Below are positions 1 to 11,056 of a DNA stretch of 64,000 bases, piece after piece (position 1 is the stretch's first letter; each line of letters starts with the position of its first letter). The notes beneath the pieces are model-generated. The model was not told the DNA's origin, made no database searches, and was given only the letters and a program-made list of their open reading frames with translations. This DNA comes from Zygnema cylindricum (Eukaryota > Streptophyta > Zygnematophyceae > Zygnematales > Zygnemataceae), in assembly GCA_037447655.1 (NCBI GenBank), contig JBBHKE010002900.1, positions 62,001 through 126,000 on the forward strand, written 5' to 3'. Made by a program: the position numbers and the translations under genes.

Positions 1-117
1 CAAACAATTAGAATGTATGATTTTTTCCAAAATTTTCAAATTCTTAAATAGCGTACACCACGGTAATTATTTGTATACGCTAATGAAACCTACACGCTAA
101 TAGCGATTGGCGGTGTA
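1..117. mobile_element. Right end of a MITE (family A), left end outside the window
   Basis: The end reads CTAATAGCGATTGGCGGTGTA and finishes at 117. The same terminal sequence recurs, in both orientations, at about a dozen places in this window (for example 4028-4230, 26594-26781, 58598-58819 and 62079-62300), where paired ends form terminal inverted repeats flanked by TA. Confidence 0.6.
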
Positions 118-290
118 CTGTACTGTACCGTACCGTACACTAACAAATGTTTTATCCACAAAGGGGTTTGGCATGGGGTTCTGAACCAAAGCCTCCTCTC
201 CCTCTCTCCCTCTCTCCCTCTCCCTCTCTCCCTCTCCCTCTCCCCCCCCATCTCGCGCCATGCTGCCCGCAGCAGGGGGGTGTACCTCCT

Positions 291-460
291 GCCACGTGGC
301 AGGATTTCCTGCCTGCCACGTGGCAACAGGATCTTTCCGGAGAACCGAGGGAGGCATCCCGACACGTGTCCTCCTGCCATGCGTCGGCACGACACGTGTC
401 ATCATGACACGGAGTAATTTGACACGTGGCAAAATGGCTCGCGGCAGGATGACACGTGTC
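291..460. promoter_or_regulatory. Cluster of six G-box (CACGTG) motifs
   Basis: CACGTG cores occur at 293, 317, 363, 393, 423 and 453. The last four are exactly 30 bp apart and the surrounding sequence is a degenerate 30-bp repeat beginning GACACGTGKC. G-boxes bind bHLH (PIF) and bZIP (HY5, ABF) factors and are typical of light- or ABA-regulated plant promoters. The cluster lies upstream of the pTAC3-like exon, which would suit a plastid nucleoid gene. An open frame runs through it, so it could alternatively be transcribed low-complexity sequence. Confidence 0.6.
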
Positions 461-620
461 AGAGCGGCGGAGGTGGAGCAGTCATCGAGCGCGGAAGAGA
501 CAAAGGGGGGGGGAGGGGAGAAGAGAAGGAGAGGGAGACCGAGAGTAAAAAATATGGAGGAGAGGAATGGGGCTGGGAATGTTGCGAGTGAGAGAGAAGG
601 GAGAGAGAGAGAGAGTGTAG

Positions 621-2134
621 ATGGGAGTGAAGAGGAAGGAGGGAAGGAGGAGGAAGGGAGAGGGAGAGGGAGAGGGAGGGGTGGGAGAGGAAGGGGGAGA
701 GGGAGAGGAGGGAAGGGGAAAAATGGCAGCATTGAAACTGTTGGATATGGAGACAGTGATGGAGAGGGGGGGGGGAGAGGGAGAGGAGGGAAGGGGAGGT
801 AGAGAGAGAGAAGGGAGGAGTAGTAGTGAGGTACAAAATGGGCTTCCTTCACATTTATTAAAAAATGAGGAAACTTCTGTTTTTCCCAAAAATGAATGGG
901 GTACAAATGGAGTTACTAATGTTTATATGGAAAAGGAGAAGGAGGGGGAGGAGGAGGAGGCGGAGGGAGAGGGAGAGGGGAAGGGAATTAGGGTTTCTGG
1001 AGAGAGTCAAAATGTTGGAGCTTTGGGGAAGGAGAGGGAGGTAGAGGTAGAGGGAGAGGGAGAGATAGGAGGAGAGATAGAGGGAGAGATAGAGGGAGAG
1101 GTAAATGGAAGACAGAAGAAGAAAAGGGAGGAGAGAGAGGAAGAGAGAGAGGAGGGAGAGATGAAGTCAGAAAATCTTGAAAATTTTGAGGAACTCAACA
1201 ATGTGAATAATTCTGTTCAAAAGCCTTGGAAGGGAGAGAGGGAAGAGGAAGGTGAGACGGAAGGGGAGGGCGAGAGGGAAGAGGAGACCGAGAGGGAAGA
1301 GGAGGTGGAGAGGGAGGGAGGGGGAGAGGAGGAGGAGGAAGAAGAAGAATTATCTTCCATAGATGAAATAACAGCCAGGATGATGTTTATGGAGAGTCTT
1401 ATGAGGAGGAGTAGAGAGAGAGATGGGGAGGGGAGTGAGAGAGTGTTGGAGGAGATGCAATTGGCTGGGCTTGTGGCTGGGCCCAGAGCCCACCATGGAG
1501 TGGTAGTGGCCCACTCCCAGGGGGGAAATTACTATAGTACGGTAAGAATTAGGTTTTTTTTTTTTGGTTTTTTTTTTTGGTTTTTTTTTTTGGTTTTTTT
1601 TTTGGTTTTTTTCCCTCCTTTTTACTAGGGTTTAGGGTTTTTGTTTGAGTTGGTTTGGTTAATTCCTTCTTTTTTTAGGGTTGGAGTTTGTTTTCTTGGT
1701 TCCTTTTCTTTAGTCCCTATTCTTTTTAGGGCTTTTTAGGGAGTTTTTTCTTAGTTTTTTTTTTGAACGGTATATGTTTTTGACAAAAAATGTAAGGGGA
1801 AAATTTGTTTCTTGAAAGATTTGTTTTTCAAATGTTTGTTTTCCAAAGATTTCTTTATTAATCTGAATCTTTATCAATTAACCTTTTGTGTATTAAACAT
1901 TTGTCAATTAAACGTTTTTCAATTAAACCTTTGTCAATTAAACGAAAAAAAATAAATGACAGGTCGAAGCCCTCCAGCGAATGTTGAGTCTAAAAGTTGC
2001 CCCGATGCCGGAAACACTAATTGCGGTGGCACGAGTTTGCGGAGCCCAACACAAAGTGGAGGCCGGAGAGTCGGTTTTAGGGCTGATGGATGAGATGGAT
2101 ATTAATCCTTCTGTCGGGTGGTGCACATTAGTCG
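621..2134 (+). CDS. PTAC3: pTAC3-like pentatricopeptide/SAP plastid protein, N-terminal part only
   Basis: Two exons can be seen: one ending at 1541 (ACG|gtaag) and one at 1963-2134 (ataaatgacag|GTC to GTCG|gtaag). They join in frame. The conserved part, from about 1360, reads ITARMMFMESLMRR, then EMQLAGLVAGPRAHHG, then after the intron a helical PPR-like repeat around MPETLIAVARVCG. I recall this PPR-like region from pTAC3, a protein of plastid transcriptionally active chromosomes, but have no alignment. Before it lies a long Glu/Gly/Arg-rich low-complexity region (621-1350). The true start is unresolved: a stop (618-620) precedes this frame, while an overlapping frame (to 802) carries an AT-hook-like RRRGRPR at 524-544, so a frame break in the G-rich tract near 770 or a missed intron is likely. 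No later exon was found before the transposon cluster, so the gene is truncated or continues past a very large intron. Confidence 0.5.
1553..1962 (+). other. Intron of the pTAC3-like gene, T-rich
   Basis: This stretch has poly-T runs broken by GG (1553-1625), T-rich sequence and short repeats of the type CAATTAAACNTTTGT (1870-1945). It ends in a branch-poor acceptor, AATGACAG. No open frame of note. Confidence 0.6.
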
Positions 2135-2136
2135 GT

Positions 2137-2260
2137 AAGCTCTCTCTCTCTCTCTCTCTCCCCCCTCTCTCTTTCTCTCTTTCTCTCTCTTTCTCTTTCT
2201 CTCTTGCTTTTTCCCTCTCTCTCTCCCTTTCCCTTGCTCTCCCTCTCTCTTGCACATTGT
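2137..2260. repeat. CT/CTTT microsatellite
   Basis: Nearly pure CT with TTT interruptions, directly after the exon 2 donor of the pTAC3-like gene. Apparent proteins here (SLSLSL or ERERER) come from the repeat. Confidence 0.9.
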
Positions 2261-2459
2261 CTCATCGTCGACATTGTCAAATTAACACTCTCAAATCGAG
2301 ATTAAAGCATCGTCACCACATTATTTAGAAGAATACCTCTATCAAAAGTGCTAAAGTCAAAAAGTTTTTGTTGCACATATAAAGAAAAAAAAAACTAAAT
2401 TGGTTGATATAGTAAGTTAACAACCTGTACCTAAAAATTTGGACTGTTAAAAGAGCTAA

Positions 2460-2674
2460 AGAGTAAAAGAAGAGTAAAGAGGGGATTACAAGTATGGATG
2501 CAGAACTCTCCTTATCTTTCAAAATAGAGGAGAGATAGAGAGAGAATAACGAGTACGGATCGAGGACGAACTTGACTTCTAAAGAAGAGTAAAGAGAAAA
2601 TTAGAAGTATGGGTCAAGAACTAATAGAATTTCTAAAGAAGAGTAAACTGGGAAGTACAAGTATGTATTGAGAA
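2460..2674. repeat. Degenerate tandem repeat, about 54 bp unit
   Basis: The phrase AAGAAGAGTAAAG...AAGTATG(G)...GAACT returns about four times (near 2466, 2530, 2581 and 2634) with substitutions. No coding potential is seen. Confidence 0.6.
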
Positions 2675-3637
2675 CTAAGGGTACGTCCCCATGTAAGCGA
2701 TACTTTGAAAAAGTATTTTGGACTGTAGTGAAGTGTTCCGTACTACTTTGAAAAGCGTCCCTATGTGCGAAAATGAAATCGAAACTTTGAAATGTGACGG
2801 TTGTAGACGTAGGTACAACTTTGTGACGGTTGACGACGACTACGAAATTAGTGACCCAACAAAAACAGCGACAGTTGTAGACGTCTAGATTTTTGTAATT
2901 TTGTGACATGGCAGATGTTTAGGGTTTTGAAACATCGTGACGTCACGCTCACTTGTGACAACGTCGACGTCACAGATTCAAGGACTTTCGGCCGTGGATA
3001 CCCAATTTCGTTTTCTCTACTTTTTTCGCTCTACTTGCCATAAAAATATACATGAAGGGTAGCCAAAATAATTATTTTTCAAATATCTTTAATTTCATAC
3101 CAGTTTTGTCGTGCCTCATTCTAAAAAGTGTGAGATAAAAGTGATAGTGTGAGAGGGAGAGGGGAGAGGCGACAACGACGCAAAATTCTACCGAGGACCC
3201 ATGAATGAAAGTGGAGGTCCGCGACCCCTTCAGTTTTTTTCCGTACATCCTCGTATTTTCCGTACATGCGCGTGACGGGCAGGGAGAAAAATAGCGAGTC
3301 GTCCTAAATTTTTTCCGCTCGTGTGTCGCGTGCGTGGGCCGTTTTGCATTCGTTGTTTTGGGCGGTACTTTCCCTAAAATCACCTCGCGAGGTGATTTTT
3401 GATGAAGTTTTTTGACGGGCTGGAATCTCTTGCCCGAGGGTCAAAAAAAGGAAAACGCCAAAATTTGTTAAGATGACGACAAATATGAAGTACATTCAAA
3501 GTATAGACTTGACGTTTGCTGTACTTTTAAAGAATTGATTTTTTTGTACGTCTAAAGTTTTTCTCGTACGGACCTGCGTTTTGTGCGAAAACGACAGATT
3601 AAAGTCATTACTTTAACACATGGGGACATACCCTTAG
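2675..3637. mobile_element. TIR element, family D, complete copy
   Basis: The ends are inverted copies of CTAAGGGTAYGTCCCCATGT. The inside is rich in CGTAC and ACGTC words and encodes no recognisable transposase. Parts of a second copy begin at 63447 and share internal sequence (ATGTACGGAAAAAA, ACCTCCACTTTCATTCATGG). A third right end lies at 16200-16222. Probably a non-autonomous DNA transposon. No target duplication was resolved because of the gap that follows. Confidence 0.6.
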
Positions 3638-3644
3638 AGCGTTG

Positions 3645-3654
3645 NNNNNNNNNN
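3645..3654. other. Assembly gap (10 N)
   Basis: Ten undetermined bases directly after element D. True size unknown. Confidence 0.95.
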
Positions 3655-4027
3655 AAAACTTTGATATGGCGCTTAGCAATAATCGCAACTCTTTAGTAAT
3701 TACATTTCTTTTTTAATCGCAGTAATTAAGATCAAATCACGGTCCTCTGTACCGTCTAATACCAGGTGCAAGAATTTATCACATCAAATAAGATAAATTC
3801 CATAATTGCAGTTTTAAAACCCCACGGCTATATCTCAAGTATTGCGAATATTGCTAAGCGTCCAGCACTTTTTTTTTTTTTTTGCAAGGGTCTCGAAATT
3901 CAGATGCCATTTCATGTCGAGCACATAGGAGACGCGGAGGTAAAGCGCATCTTCTTCAACCGTGAAACGACATAGACTGGAAGGCGGTACGTCTACAATG
4001 TCACAGTAAGACATGCGACGTCACAAG

Positions 4028-4230
4028 TACACCGCGAATCGTTATAAGCGTTATGAACTCTATATCGGCACCCCAAAATTTTGACGTTAATACCTTAAAT
4101 AGAATAAACTACACTATTTAAGAACGTGGACCATAATCTGCCATGTCTCCTGGCACTAAACTAGAATTAATGACGCTAATTTTTTCTTTACATTAATGAT
4201 TTCTCAACGCTAATAACGATTCGCGGTATA
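4028..4230. mobile_element. MITE family A, complete copy
   Basis: Starts TACACCGCGAATCGTTAT and ends with the inverse, ATAACGATTCGCGGTATA. About 200 bp, AT-rich, no coding capacity. The TA at each edge fits a Tc1/mariner-type TA target. Confidence 0.7.
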
Positions 4231-4321
4231 GTTTCAAAAAATAACGTGCGACAACACACATTGTAGGCGTTGACAACCGTCACAGGTATTGTTGACGTAT
4301 ACAATCGTCACAAATATTGTC

Positions 4322-4952
4322 TGTTAGGATATTGGGCGAATCGGCGTCTGCCAGAATCGCACTGTTTAACATTTTGGTTCGGTTCTGTACCATTTCGTTA
4401 GTACTTTATTTCATGTATGTTTCAATAGAGTACTTTCAGTACTTGTTATTTCATATGAATCGGACGTCTACCGATTTGATTCAACGTTGGCGAAGGGCGA
4501 CGCGATCCGCGTCATCATAAATATTTAATGCGTACGGCGAACCAGCAGGACTTTTGTACGGCCAATCCGACAACGATACAACAACGATCCTGCCACACTC
4601 TGGTTGGTTCACATATAGAGATTTCAGGAAGGGAATGGTAGCTCGAGTTAGCTCAGGAGCTGTAGGCTATGGCCGGCACACCTTTGCGTGTATCTGGTCA
4701 TCTTTGGTAGAGGGAGTTTGCTTAGTATTGCTTATTTGTTTATTTGTTTTTTTGTTTTTTGTAGAGGGTATTTAGTGGGTGAGTGGTAGTGGGTTAATTA
4801 TCAATATAGGGATCAATGGAGTAATCTGTGTTTGTATTTTGGAGGGGAAAAAGCCTCCGGTGAAATATATAATTTTTGCCAGATTTCTTTGTCATCTTTA
4901 TCTTGCTTCCGCTGTGGTGTATCTGCTCGTATTTTTGGTTATCTTTCTATCA
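4322..4952 (+). repeat. 5' LTR of the host copia element
   Basis: 631 bp, TG...CA, preceded by TTGTC and followed by the primer-binding site. It matches 15451-16080 over its whole length with scattered substitutions and small indels. Confidence 0.9.
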
Positions 4953-4954
4953 AG

Positions 4955-4966
4955 TGGTATCGGAGC
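4955..4966 (+). other. Primer-binding site, initiator tRNA-Met type
   Basis: TGGTATCGGAGC lies 2 bp after the 5' LTR. It differs by one base from the usual plant copia site complementary to the 3' end of initiator tRNA-Met. Confidence 0.8.
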
Positions 4967-5013
4967 AGGATTAGTGCTCCATATTTTGTGTCACAGTGGC
5001 GAGTGTGGTTGCG

Positions 5014-5665
5014 ATGGGGAGAAACAAGAACAAGGCTTCCCCCTTTACGCCATCCTCATCATTTCCTCCTTTGCAGACTTGGGATGATCAATCTGATCCT
5101 CCCAAAGAAACGGTCAAAGCTAGTCTCGGAGTTGTGGATCCTCATCCCCAAGATCCACCTATACAAGAAAAAGGTGGAGTAGTCGGTGTTACGGAGGGGC
5201 AATTAAGTTCACTCTTTGATAGACTCCTCACCCTTATGGATCAAGGATTTTCAAACCTTAATCGAAGGATCCCGAATGTGAGTCGAGGTGATGTGAATGA
5301 CGGCTATCGTAATAGAGGAAATCCAGCTGATACGAACAAAATGGAGAAAACTATTGTCGACGAGGACTCGGACTTGGAAGAAGGAGGCGACCAAGAAAAT
5401 TCATATTCTATGCCAAGGAAATGAGTGATATTCAACGGCGCCAACAATGCAACGTGGAAAAAGTACATCAAGACTCAATTAGTGTTGTGTCACCTTTGGA
5501 AGGTGGTAACAAGAGAGGAGAAGCGCCCAGATTCTGACCGAATTGCTCGAGGAAAGTGGAAACGAAAAGACTTGGCAACTATCGTCGGACTCATGCAATC
5601 CCGCACGTCCACTATTCATGAACATTTTTTCACTCACGGGACAACCCATGAGTGCTGGAAAGCTC
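5014..5665 (+). pseudogene. gag of the host copia element, first segment
   Basis: An open frame from ATG 5014 runs to a TGA at 5422-5424, continues in the same frame as VIFNGANNATWKKYIKTQL, and is cut at 5665 by the nested copia. The FNGxNxxxWK pattern and the following helical segment are typical of copia gag N-terminal domains. Past the insertion the same frame resumes at 12100, which confirms the insertion point. The in-frame TGA and later stops show that it is decayed. Confidence 0.75.
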
Positions 5666-6704
5666 TGCAACTCTGAGACCTCCATAAGTCCTCAGAGTAG
5701 ACAGCTTCCAAGAGGCCTCTAGGATAATCCTGACCCCTTTGTGTTTCAGCAAAAATAACTGCCACCCTGGCAGACAAAAAACCCTGACCACCTTTACCCC
5801 TGTGAAGGCAAGACTCCCCTGAGTCGATAGCAAAAAGAACCTCTAAATTTGCTCCCCTGAGCAGTAAGTTATGAAGGGTCAAAGTTGACCTTTTATATAG
5901 AAGCTCTCTGGGAGAGAGGGTCATATCTTCTAAATTTTTCTAAGTCCTATCTCTCTCACAGACTCTATCTACTGATGTACGGAACCAATCAGAATTGAGT
6001 TCCGTACTCAAAAGTACAGCTGCCGGTGTACTTTAGGTACGGACATTGTACGACATGCCCTAAATGTCGACACATGTCATATCCGGATTCGGTGCCATAA
6101 TCTCCGGAGATTCCACGATCCAATGTAATTTTGCCACGCGTCATCCGATGTGGCGATGGCCACAAACCGCCGAAATCTTCCTCCGCGATCTCGGCGCTAA
6201 TTGCAGCCGTCCGATTAGAATGTAATTTAATCGTAGCCGTAATAAATACATGCGCGGTATTTGTTTCACTTACGAAACAAATGCGCGGTATTGATTCGTA
6301 ATCCGTACCGTAATCCGTACCGGATCTATGTATCACGTAATCAATTATAGTTAAATGAATTATCGTACGTATACATATTTAAATAATTATCAAACTATAT
6401 ACTACGTAACACTAATCCTAGACTTAACGGCTAAGGCTACCGGCTATTTCCTGTCTGCCGGCCGGTAGGTACAAGGATCAATTCCTGTCGCCGGCACATA
6501 CCTTTTAAATAAATAAACCCTAACTAATATAAATTTCCCGTAAACCTCAGGATAGCCTAGGTAGCCATGGCTCTAGCTTCCTCTTCAATTTCTCACTGAC
6601 TGCAACAAGTTTGAGAGTTGGAGAGAGAAGTTAGAGATAGACTGCCTCGGCTTCTTTATTTCTTTTCAGGCCTAGAAAATACTTTAAAACCATTAGTTTC
6701 TACA
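5666..6704 (-). repeat. 3' LTR of the nested copia (left copy)
   Basis: 1039 bp, near-identical to 11057-12094. It contains several GTAC cores, a CCATGGCT near its inner end, and a GATCAATTCC motif at about 6477. Confidence 0.93.
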
Positions 6705-6717
6705 CTCCCCTTATTTT

Positions 6718-7911
6718 CTAGTCAATCTTTAATTTCAGACCACACTTCTCCTTGCAAAACATTAGCTTAGGGGAAGGCACAGGTTTGGTCATCATATCCG
6801 CTACCATCTCACTATCTGGTCTGTACTCTAAACTGATTATTTTGTTTTCTACTTTTTCTCTAACAAAGCTGAGTCTGATGTCCATGTGTTTGGTTTTAAA
6901 ATGATGTTTAGGATTGGCAGAAATAGCGATTGCTGCCTGATTATCACAAAATATTTTCTGCACACCACTCTTAAGGTGGCCAAGCTCACCAAGCAAAGAC
7001 TTGACCCACATCAATTCTTTTACAGCAGAGCAAGAGGCCATATACTCAGCCTCCATGGTGGATTGAGCAATAACCTTTTGCTGTTTGCTACTCCAACAGC
7101 AAGCCCCATCACCCACATATAATACATATCCAGAAGTGCATCTCCTCATCAGAGCATCACCATAACTGGCATCACTCCAAGTAGTGATGTCAGTATTCTC
7201 CCCACCCAAATGCAACCATAGATCCCTAATTCCTACCAAATATCTAAGGACTCTCTTAGCTGCCTCCCAATCCTTCTTAGTGGGAGCATTTAGACTTCTA
7301 CTAAGCACTCCTACAGCTGCAGCTAAATCCGGCCGGGTACAATTCATAAAATAGATTAGACTTCCCACTATTTGCCTGTAAGGAATAGTCTGCATGAACT
7401 TTTGTTCATCAGGAGATAATTCCTCGTCTAACACTATGACTCCTTCTTCCTCACTCCCCTCACTTCCTTTCTTCAACTCCATTGGAGTTGTACACCTATT
7501 AGCTTTATCCATTTGAAAATTTTCAAGCATGTTCCCTATTGCTTCTTTTTGAGTCAGTCTTATAATTTTCCTTTTTCGGTCTCTCTCTACTTGAATTCCC
7601 AAAATATATCTTGCTTCTCCCATATCCTTCATTTCAAATCTCCCCTTAAGATCGGTTTTCAGTTTGTTAATTTTTTCCATTGATTTACTTAAAACAAGCA
7701 AATCATCAACATAAATTGCGATAAATATAAAACCTTCCTCATCTTCGAAAACATAGATTGAGTGATCTGAGCTGAACCGAATATATCCCAGACCGGTAAG
7801 AAACTCATCAAGCTTCTTATTCCATTGTCGAGGTGTCTGTTTCAAACCATAAAGAGATTTAATCAGCCGGCATACCTTACTCTCCTCTCCTTCCTCCACA
7901 AAACCTTCGGG
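6718..7911 (-). pseudogene. copia pol, C-terminal part: reverse transcriptase palm and RNase H
   Basis: This frame continues directly after the TAA at 7912-7914. It shows VCRLIKSLYGLKQTPRQW, the catalytic YVDDLLVLSK motif, TRPDLAAAVGVLSR, and copia RNase H signatures WSDASYGD, CTSGYVLYVGD, STMEAEYMA, CDNQAAIAI and TKHMDIR. It ends at 6718 next to the polypurine tract. The YVDD aspartates and RNase H acidic residues are intact, so only the upstream stops inactivate it. Confidence 0.9.
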
Positions 7912-10398
7912 TTATCGCATGAAGATCTCCTCTTCCAATTCTCCATGCAAAAAGGCTGTCTTGATGTCCATCTGATGCACTTCCATGTCTTCCGCCGCTG
8001 CTAAACTGAGAAGTATGCGGACGGAGGGAAATCTGACCACCGGGGCAAAGGTTTCCTCGTAGTCAATTCCTTCCTTTTGTGTTAATCCCTTTGCCACTAA
8101 TCTGGCCTTGTAGCGCTCGATTGTGTTATCTGGGTTCAGTTTTAATTTGAAAACCCACTTACAATCGATTGGTTTTCGGTTAGGTGGACAGTCTACCAGC
8201 TCCCAAGTATCGGCTGCCATGATTGAAGCCATCTCCTCATTGATGGCTGTCTTCCACCGGTTTCTTTCTGGACAAGTCATCGCCTCTCCATAAGTTTGAG
8301 GTTCATCTTGATGAGATAGTTTAGTTACCTTGTTATTAACCTGTTTTTCTTGCAGTCTTTTGCTACTTCTCCTCCCCCCCTCAAAATCTGAGGCCGGAAT
8401 AGATGGTTCTCGTGGATTCTTTCGAACAAACTCGGCTTCTCCCCTATCCCTTGGTTCCGAATCAATTTCCACCACGTCTTCCGCTTCGAGTAGAGTTGTC
8501 ACTGGAGTTTCCACAGCCGAGTCTTTTTCGGTCTGATTTGTTCCTGCAAGAATGTCATCTTCTCTAAAACCTAGATAGTTAGGAAGCTCAAAGTCATCGG
8601 AATTTTTTGACTCAAATCTGATTTTTACCGACTTCGTATATTTGAAGGGATCCACAGACTTTCCTTCATCCATAACTACTAGATGCTTTACTAAGATTAT
8701 ATCTTCCCTTTTTAGATCATAAACTCTATATCCTTTAACATCTTCATCATATCCTAATAAGTATCCCGGTTTTCCTTTAGGATCTAGCTTCCAATTGGAC
8801 CGATCAGTATCTAGACTGAACACTTGACTGCCGAAAACCTTTAAGTGAGATATGTCTGGTTTCCGGCCTGTCCATCTCTCATAAGGTGTTTGATCTTTTA
8901 TAGGTGAAGTAAGAACTCTATTCTTGAGGTAATTAGCACAGTTCATTGCTTCTGCCCAAAACCTTTTTCCTATCTTTTTATCTGACAACATACTTCTAGC
9001 ACTATCACTTAGTGTTCTATTTAACCTTTCAGCTACCCCATTCTGTTCCGGATTTTCTGGAACTGTCTTTTGATGTTGAACCCCATCTTCCCTCATAAAA
9101 TTCTCAAACTGGTTAGAAGTATACTCTCCACCATTATCACTCCTTACTCTCTTGATTGGAGTTTCATGGAGTTTTTCGCTCCATGCTTTATATTGTCTAA
9201 AACAATCCTCAGTTTCGGACTTGTTTTTCAAAAAATATACCCGGGAATACTGGGACCAATCATCAGTTATAGTCATCATAAATCTCTTCCCCCCCGGTGA
9301 GGGCACTCTAGCTGGTCCCCAAATATCTGTGTGTACTAGATCTAGAATTTTTTCTCCCTTATAGGTGGCTGATTTAGGAAAGGGTAATCTGTGTGCTTTA
9401 CCTTGAGCACATCCACTACAATCACTTATATCATCACTTTCACTGAACTGAATCCCTTCCACCACTCCCATCTTTTTCATCTCTCTTAACTTATCTAGAT
9501 TCACATGCCCAAGCCTCTTATGCCACATCATAATATCATGAACACCAGCATAATAAAGTTTCTTCTTTTCATTACTTAAAACGAGCCTAAACATCCCATG
9601 GCTACCTTTCTCAGCAATGAAATAGACATCTTCCTCAAAACTAGCAGTAAAGACTCCTTCCCTAGTGCTAGTGAAAAAACCCTTATCATCTAATACTGAT
9701 GTAGAGATAAGATTTTTGTTCAGCTCCGGAATAAACAATACATCGGAGAATGTTAATATGGATGTCTTTCCTTCTACTAACACTTTCAGATCTACCGATC
9801 CTACAAGAGTAGTGGTGACTATCCTCCCATCCCTGTACTCTATCTCTACGGTGGGAATCTTTCTTATCTTAGTGAACAGGTGTCTATCCTTACACATGTG
9901 CATGGAGGCACCTGAATCTACGATATAGCCTGCTTCACCTTTCAATCCACTGTAAGCACATTTCTGCCTTCGTGGAATTTCGACCTCATTTTTTGCCTCC
10001 AACTCCTCATCCAAAAGGAGCTCATCGTCCTCGTCCTCGGATTCCGCCTTAAGTACCTGTGTGACAAGGGCCTTTTTCTTTCCTCTCGGGGTACCACCGG
10101 TTTGCCCCTCCTTTAACCTCAGCTCGGTTAGTTTAGTGCACTCCGCCATATAGTGCCCCGGTTTCTTACAAAAATGACATAAACCTTTGGGAACCCTTGG
10201 TTCGAACTCGTCAAACTGTTTTTTCTGCTCCCTACCCCCATAGTTTCCGACCGGTTTTCGGGAATCCCTGTTCCTCCAATCAGTCGCTGTTGCCAAGGCT
10301 TGGCCACTCTTTCCTCCCCTTCGGATCTCAATTGTATTCTCATGAACGAGAATCATCCCTACCACTGAGTTCCATATCCACCTTGAGTTAGGCAAGTC
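7912..10398 (-). pseudogene. copia pol: nucleocapsid knuckle, protease, integrase, start of reverse transcriptase
   Basis: Motifs in order are the CCHC knuckle CHFCKKPGHYMAEC, the protease YIVDSGASMHMC (DSGA active site), the pre-integrase MWHKRLGHVNLDKL with CSGCAQGKAHRLPF, the integrase HTDIWGP, DNGGEYTS and EQNGVAERLNR (DDE triad visible), then KWVFKLKLNPDN and MDIKTAFLHGELEEEIFMR just before the stop at 7912. It begins in the same frame as gag right after the TAG at 10399-10401, so no frameshift separates gag and pol. Confidence 0.92.
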
Positions 10399-11052
10399 CT
10401 ACACACGGTAAACTATGTTCACGAACTCATCAGGTAACTTCATCAGTAAATAGTTAACCTTTTCTTTTTCACTAAAATCTTTTCCCGCACTCTGTAGCTC
10501 CATGAAGAGTGTAGCAAGCTCATTGCAAAAATCCAACATATTTCCCCCTTTGTATACATACTCCTTAACTTTCTGATCAGCCAACTGTTGTTGCTGAATC
10601 GTACCACTTCGGTACATCTCTATGAGAGCCATCCAAAGATCGGATGCCCTTTCTACCTGCAACTGAGGACATGCAAGTCCTTGAGTGAGATGGCGTAGGA
10701 TGAAGTGCTTTGCCGCCATATTGTTGAAGTCCCAGTTTTCAGTATCATTCTCCTCATTCCTCGGAATAGGCGACATGAATGTCGAACCAGTTGCTATTGG
10801 TGTGGTCGTCTCCTTCTCCTTTCCTTTGTCCACCACCTCTCCTTCTTTTGTTTCCTCCGTTGAAGATGGATCCTCTTTCCTGGTGAATCTCGTTCCTCCA
10901 AATCCTGGAGGAATTCCAAGACTTGATGGACGCCCCAACCGTCCACTCACTATCCCCCAAAACCTTTTTTCGCATAGAGCTCCTATCATCATACTTTCCC
11001 AGTATATGAAGCCGGTTCCATTAAAGATTGGTACCCAAGAGGGTGGGCCCAT
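10399..11052 (-). pseudogene. copia gag of the nested element
   Basis: ATG at 11050-11052 lies 5 bp inside the internal region. The protein contains GTGFIYWESMMIGAL early and the copia gag segments NNMAAKHFILRHLTQ and DFCNELATLFMELQSAG. It ends LPDEFVNIVYRV, then TAG. Related copia elements run gag and pol as one frame, so the TAG is probably a nonsense mutation rather than a programmed stop, though leaky termination cannot be excluded. Confidence 0.8.
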
Positions 11053-11056
11053 AACC

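Noticed and set aside
97-906. 269-residue minus-strand Pro/Leu/Ser-rich frame
   Set aside because: Antisense of GA-rich sequence and the G-box array; no family motif.
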